64,000 bases of DNA from Bosea sp. BIWAKO-01 (GTDB taxonomy: Bacteria > Pseudomonadota > Alphaproteobacteria > Rhizobiales > Beijerinckiaceae), in NCBI RefSeq assembly GCF_001748145.1, contig NZ_BCQA01000001.1, positions 3,064,501-3,128,500 of the forward strand, in the 5' to 3' direction. The notes beneath the pieces were generated by a model, which saw nothing but the letters and a program-made list of their open reading frames with translations, was not told the DNA's origin and did not search any database. A program made the position numbers and the translations under genes. Positions 60,928 through 64,000 of the stretch are shown here, piece after piece (within the stretch, counting starts at the first letter, position 1; each line of letters begins with the position of its first letter).

Positions 60928-61778
60928 CAGCGCAGCATCTCGACGGGCGCGGCGTCCATGTCGGTGAACTCGACATTGTCGCCGGCCATGGCCCAGACGA
61001 AGGCGTAGTTCGAGGTGCCGCAGCCGCAATGGATCGACCAGTTCGGCGAAATCACCGCCTGCTCGTTGGCAACGAGCAGATGCCGGGTTTCGGTCGGCTC
61101 GCCCATGAAGTGGAAGACGCGGTGGGCCGGGTCGAGGTTGAAATAGAGATAAGCCTCCATCCGCCGCGTATGAGTGTGGCAGGGCATGGAGTTCCAGACC
61201 GAGCCGGGCTCGAGTGCCGTCATGCCCATGACGAGCTGGTTGGTGCCCGTCGTGTTCGGCATGATGTATTGCCGGATAGTGCGCTTGTTCGAGGTCTCGG
61301 CTGAGCCGAGATGCAGCGTGTTGGCATCCGACTGACGGATGAGCTGATGCGGTGCTTCGCGATGGGCGGGGGCGCTGGTCAGGTAGAACTTGGCCGGGTT
61401 GGCCGGATCGGCGCTGGAGAAGCTGACCTCCTTTGCGCCCAGTCCGACATAGAGCGCGTCGAGGTTCGGCAATTCGAACGGCTTGCCGTCGACGCTGACC
61501 GTGCCGGCGCCGCCGATATTGATCACCCCGAGTTCGCGGCGTGCCAAGAAGAAGGGCGTGCCGGTCGGGGCGAAGGGATCGAGCGTCAGCGGCCTGCTCA
61601 CCGGGGTCGCACCGCCGACGATCATGCGGTCGTAATGGCTGTAGGTCCGCGTCAGTTCACCGGGCACAAAGAGGCGCTCGACCAGGAAATCCTGGCGCAG
61701 CGCCTCGGTGTCGTAGCGCCTCACATCGCGTGGATGTGCGGCCTGGCGTTCGTCGATCGAGCTCGCTGCGCTGGTCAC
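60927..61778 (-). CDS. kduI: 5-keto-4-deoxyuronate isomerase KduI
   Basis: A 283-residue two-cupin isomerase that converts 5-keto-4-deoxyuronate to 2,5-diketo-3-deoxygluconate. The zinc-site motif PCHTHTRRMEAYLYF and the late HCGCGTSNYAFVWAMAG are clear. It overlaps uxaC by four bases and kduD by one. Confidence 0.96.
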   Translation of the reverse strand: MTSAASSIDERQAAHPRDVRRYDTEALRQDFLVERLFVPGELTRTYSHYDRMIVGGATPVSRPLTLDPFAPTGTPFFLARRELGVINIGGAGTVSVDGKPFELPNLDALYVGLGAKEVSFSSADPANPAKFYLTSAPAHREAPHQLIRQSDANTLHLGSAETSNKRTIRQYIMPNTTGTNQLVMGMTALEPGSVWNSMPCHTHTRRMEAYLYFNLDPAHRVFHFMGEPTETRHLLVANEQAVISPNWSIHCGCGTSNYAFVWAMAGDNVEFTDMDAAPVEMLR

Positions 61779-63184
61779 AGGCGGTAGGCCTCCTTGGCCA
61801 GGCGATAGGCGAGGTCGTAGGCGACTTCTGCCGCCTCGTCCTCGCCGAGGCGGTGCTCGGCGACGAGCTTGGCGAGATAGGTGCAGTCGCAGCGGCGAGC
61901 AACGTCGTGACGGGCGGGAATCGAGAGATAGGCGCGCGTGTCGTCATTGAAGCCGACGGTGTTGTAGAAGCCTGCGGTCTCCGTCGTGAGCTCGCGGAAG
62001 CGCAGCATGGCTTCCGGCGCGTCAAGGAACCACCAGCCGGGTCCAAGCTTCAGTGCGGGATAGTGGCCGGCAAGCGGGGCGAGCTCGCGCGAGTAGACGG
62101 TCTCGTCCAGGGTGAAGGCGATGACGGTCAGGTTGGGTTCGTTGCCCACCGCATCGAGCAGCGGCTTCAGCGCCGAGACGTAATCCACGCCGCGCGGGAT
62201 ATCGCAGCCCATATCGCGGCCAAAGGTTTCGAACAGCGTCGGGTTATGATTGCGGACGGAGCCGGGGTGGATCTGCAGGACGAGGCCGTCATCGAGGCTC
62301 ATCTTCGCCATCTCGGTGAGCATCTGACCGCGGAACAGGTCGGCATCCTCGGCCGAGAACTTGCCCTTCAGGATCTTGGCGAAGAGTTTTTCGCACTCGG
62401 CCTGCGAGAGATTTGCGGTGCGTGCGGTGGCGTGGCCATGGTCCGAGGACGTCGCGCCGCGCTGCTTGAAATAGGCCCTGCGGGCGCGGTGGGCGGCGAG
62501 ATAGCCGGTCCAGCTCGTGGCATCTTCACCGGTCAGCTCGCCGAACTGTACCAGATTGTCCCTGAAGCCCTCGAATTCGGGATCGACGACGCTGTCGGGT
62601 CGATAGGCCGTGATGACCTTACCGCCCCAGCCCGATTCCCGGATCATGTCGTGCCATTTCAGGTCGTCGAGCGCGCCCTCGGTGGTCGCGATCGCCTCGA
62701 TCTTGAAGCGCTCGAACAGGGCACGGGGACGAAACTCCGGCTGCTCGAGCTTTTCGGCGATGCGGTCGTAGATGCGGTCGGCATTCTCCGGGCTCAGGCG
62801 CTCGTTGATGCCGAAGACGCCGGACAGGGCATGCTCGAACCAGAGCCGGGTCGGCGTGCCGCGGAACAGCCGCCAATGGCTGGCGAAGAGCCGCCAGATC
62901 GTGCGCGGATCGGTCTCGACCGGGCCGCCATCCTTGCGGGCGATGCCGAGCTGTTCGAGCCTGACGCCCTGCGAGTAGAGCATCCGGAAGATGTAGTGGT
63001 CGGGCTTGACCAGCAGCGTCGCCGGATCCGGGAACGGGTTGTCCTCGGCGAACCAGCGCGGGTCGGTATGGCCGTGTGGCGAGATGATCGGGAGATCGCG
63101 AATCCCGGCATAGAGACGGCGCGCGATGCCTCGCGTCACCGGGTCGGCAGGAAACAGGCGATCATCGTGCAGCAACATCAGCAA
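61775..63184 (-). CDS. uxaC: Glucuronate/galacturonate isomerase UxaC
   Basis: A 469-residue uronate isomerase of the amidohydrolase superfamily. It has the N-terminal ISPHGHTDPRWFAEDNPF metal-binding region, GVFGINERLSPENADRIYD, and late blocks QIHPGSVRNHNPTLF and GPGWWFLDAPEAMLR. It converts galacturonate to tagaturonate and glucuronate to fructuronate. It is first in the leftward hexuronate operon, 49 bases from the tandem ATATACTA repeats that probably control it. Confidence 0.96.
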   Translation of the reverse strand: MLMLLHDDRLFPADPVTRGIARRLYAGIRDLPIISPHGHTDPRWFAEDNPFPDPATLLVKPDHYIFRMLYSQGVRLEQLGIARKDGGPVETDPRTIWRLFASHWRLFRGTPTRLWFEHALSGVFGINERLSPENADRIYDRIAEKLEQPEFRPRALFERFKIEAIATTEGALDDLKWHDMIRESGWGGKVITAYRPDSVVDPEFEGFRDNLVQFGELTGEDATSWTGYLAAHRARRAYFKQRGATSSDHGHATARTANLSQAECEKLFAKILKGKFSAEDADLFRGQMLTEMAKMSLDDGLVLQIHPGSVRNHNPTLFETFGRDMGCDIPRGVDYVSALKPLLDAVGNEPNLTVIAFTLDETVYSRELAPLAGHYPALKLGPGWWFLDAPEAMLRFRELTTETAGFYNTVGFNDDTRAYLSIPARHDVARRCDCTYLAKLVAEHRLGEDEAAEVAYDLAYRLAKEAYRL

Positions 63185-63233
63185 TCTGTCCCGACAGGCC
63201 CGTGACTATGCGGGCGAGAAGCGTAACGGATCA

Positions 63234-63253
63234 ATATACTAATATACTAGTAT
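63234..63253. promoter_or_regulatory. Tandem ATATACTA repeats with overlapping ATACTAGTAT palindrome
   Basis: Two adjacent ATATACTA octamers (63234-63241 and 63242-63249) run into a perfect 10-bp palindrome ATACTAGTAT (63244-63253). This AT-rich patch stands out in GC-rich DNA. It lies in the 161-base divergent region between uxaC and the GntR gene, and is a strong candidate operator for that regulator. Confidence 0.6.
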
Positions 63254-63345
63254 GTCAAAGGTGATTGTGGTAGCGCCTAGGAACGGCAGCGCTCTCAGGG
63301 CTTAGGCAGGAGCGTTCGGGAGACATAGGTGGCTGGGACGGGACG

Positions 63346-64000
63346 ATGAATGAGCTCGCAGGCGGCCGCGGCCATGCGGCGGATAATCGACGCGAGCGGC
63401 GCCCCCTGGGACGGGTCGTGGCTCCCGCCGGGCGCTCGACGGCCGCTTCGCTGGTTCAGGACGATCTCCGACGCGCCATCCTCGCCATGGAGCTGAGGCC
63501 CGGCGTGCCGCTCTCCGAGAAGGAGCTGACGGCGCGCTTCGGCGTCAGCCGTACCCCGGTCCGTGAAGCGCTGATCCGCCTCAAGGAAGAGGGGCTGGTC
63601 GAGATCTTTCCGCAGGCAGGGACTTTCGTTGCGCGCATCCCGACCGGGGCTATTCCCGAAGCGGTCTTCATCCGGCAGGCGCTGGAATGCGCGACCGTGG
63701 AGCTGCTTGCCCGCATCGCAACGCCGGAGACCATTGCCCGGCTCGATGCAACGATCGCGCGCCAGCACGAAGCCTTCGATATCGGCGATCAGGAGAATTT
63801 CCATCTCGCGGACGAAGCCTTCCATGAGACGTTGGCCGATGCCGCGGGGTATCCCGGTATCTGGAAAATCGCACAGGCGGCGAAAAGCCAGATCGACCGC
63901 TGCCGACGCATGACCCTGCCGGTGCCCGGGCGCATGGCGATGGTGATCCGCGAGCACTTGTCGATCGTCGATGCCATCCGCAAGGGCCGCGCCACCGAGG
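63346..64000 (+). CDS. GntR-family (FadR/FCD type) regulator, partial
   Basis: The gene runs off the right edge; 218 complete codons are visible. A winged helix (about residues 38-95, LSEKELTARFGVSRTPVREA) is followed by an FCD effector domain. Its candidate metal ligands lie in HLADEAFHETL and VIREHLSIVDA. FCD regulators often sense sugar acids, and this one diverges from the hexuronate operon, so it probably represses it in the absence of a uronate intermediate (KdgR or UxuR-like role, inference). The start at 63346 follows a GGGA-rich stretch. Confidence 0.85.
   Translation, partial: MNELAGGRGHAADNRRERRPLGRVVAPAGRSTAASLVQDDLRRAILAMELRPGVPLSEKELTARFGVSRTPVREALIRLKEEGLVEIFPQAGTFVARIPTGAIPEAVFIRQALECATVELLARIATPETIARLDATIARQHEAFDIGDQENFHLADEAFHETLADAAGYPGIWKIAQAAKSQIDRCRRMTLPVPGRMAMVIREHLSIVDAIRKGRATE

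Noticed and set aside
1..64000. CRISPR arrays, insertion sequences, prophage or integrase genes
   Set aside because: None seen. There are no regularly spaced repeats, no transposase or integrase motifs and no terminal repeat pairs.

Overview
The window is GC-rich chromosomal DNA from an alphaproteobacterium. It most resembles a free-living member of the Hyphomicrobiales (Bosea-like), judged from gene content, gene order and the regulatory motifs. The genus is an inference that could not be tested here. Genes are densely packed, most gaps are under 300 bases, and no tRNA, rRNA, insertion sequence, integrase or CRISPR array was seen.

Layout. (1) 1-2612: a partial small exported protein, an unknown 88-residue protein, a frameshifted remnant of a cupin-type regulator, and a soluble globin-coupled chemoreceptor. 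(2) 2787-15193: a complete carbon-phosphorus (C-P) lyase locus. phnG-H-I-J-K-L-M plus a 2H-phosphoesterase-like gene read leftward. The regulator phnF diverges from phnG over two HutC/PhnF-type operator half-copies. The transporter genes phnC-D-E-E read leftward behind a Pho box, and phnN plus a hexapeptide acetyltransferase-like gene close the left end. (3) 15261-20923: an SOS mutagenesis cassette imuA-imuB-dnaE2 behind an alphaproteobacterial LexA box. (4) 21132-25306: an RND efflux pair. (5) 25378-32786: an alpha-2-macroglobulin gene and pbpC, read leftward. (6) 33085-35605: a luciferase-like monooxygenase and a protein whose trypsin-like domain has lost all three catalytic residues. (7) 35734-49363: a catabolic island. 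A TctCBA uptake system converges on echA-iclR-caiB, and echA diverges from a pimFABCD-like beta-oxidation operon. Two copies of a palindrome lie in the shared promoter region. (8) 49454-55172: a DUF808 membrane protein, a nitroreductase, class I lysyl-tRNA synthetase, an M20 amidohydrolase and an orphan solute-binding protein. (9) 55288-64000: a pectin/hexuronate operon (uxaC-kduI-kduD-kdgF-TRAP PQM-uxuB, read leftward) diverging from a partial GntR regulator over tandem ATATACTA repeats.

How the genes work together. The phn locus imports phosphonates and converts them through ribose-linked intermediates to PRPP and phosphate, under phosphate (Pho box) and probably PhnF control. The pim-like island has the parts to import a dicarboxylate or similar acid, activate it to a CoA thioester (ligase or CoA-transferase) and shorten it by beta-oxidation. 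The hexuronate operon imports uronates by TRAP transport and carries them toward 2-keto-3-deoxygluconate and mannonate. The overall picture is a soil or plant-associated generalist scavenging phosphorus and plant-derived acids.

The strongest candidates for something little described are the pim/Tct/CoA-transferase island with its palindromic operators, the 2H-phosphoesterase standing in for PhnP, and the triad-less protease-like protein.
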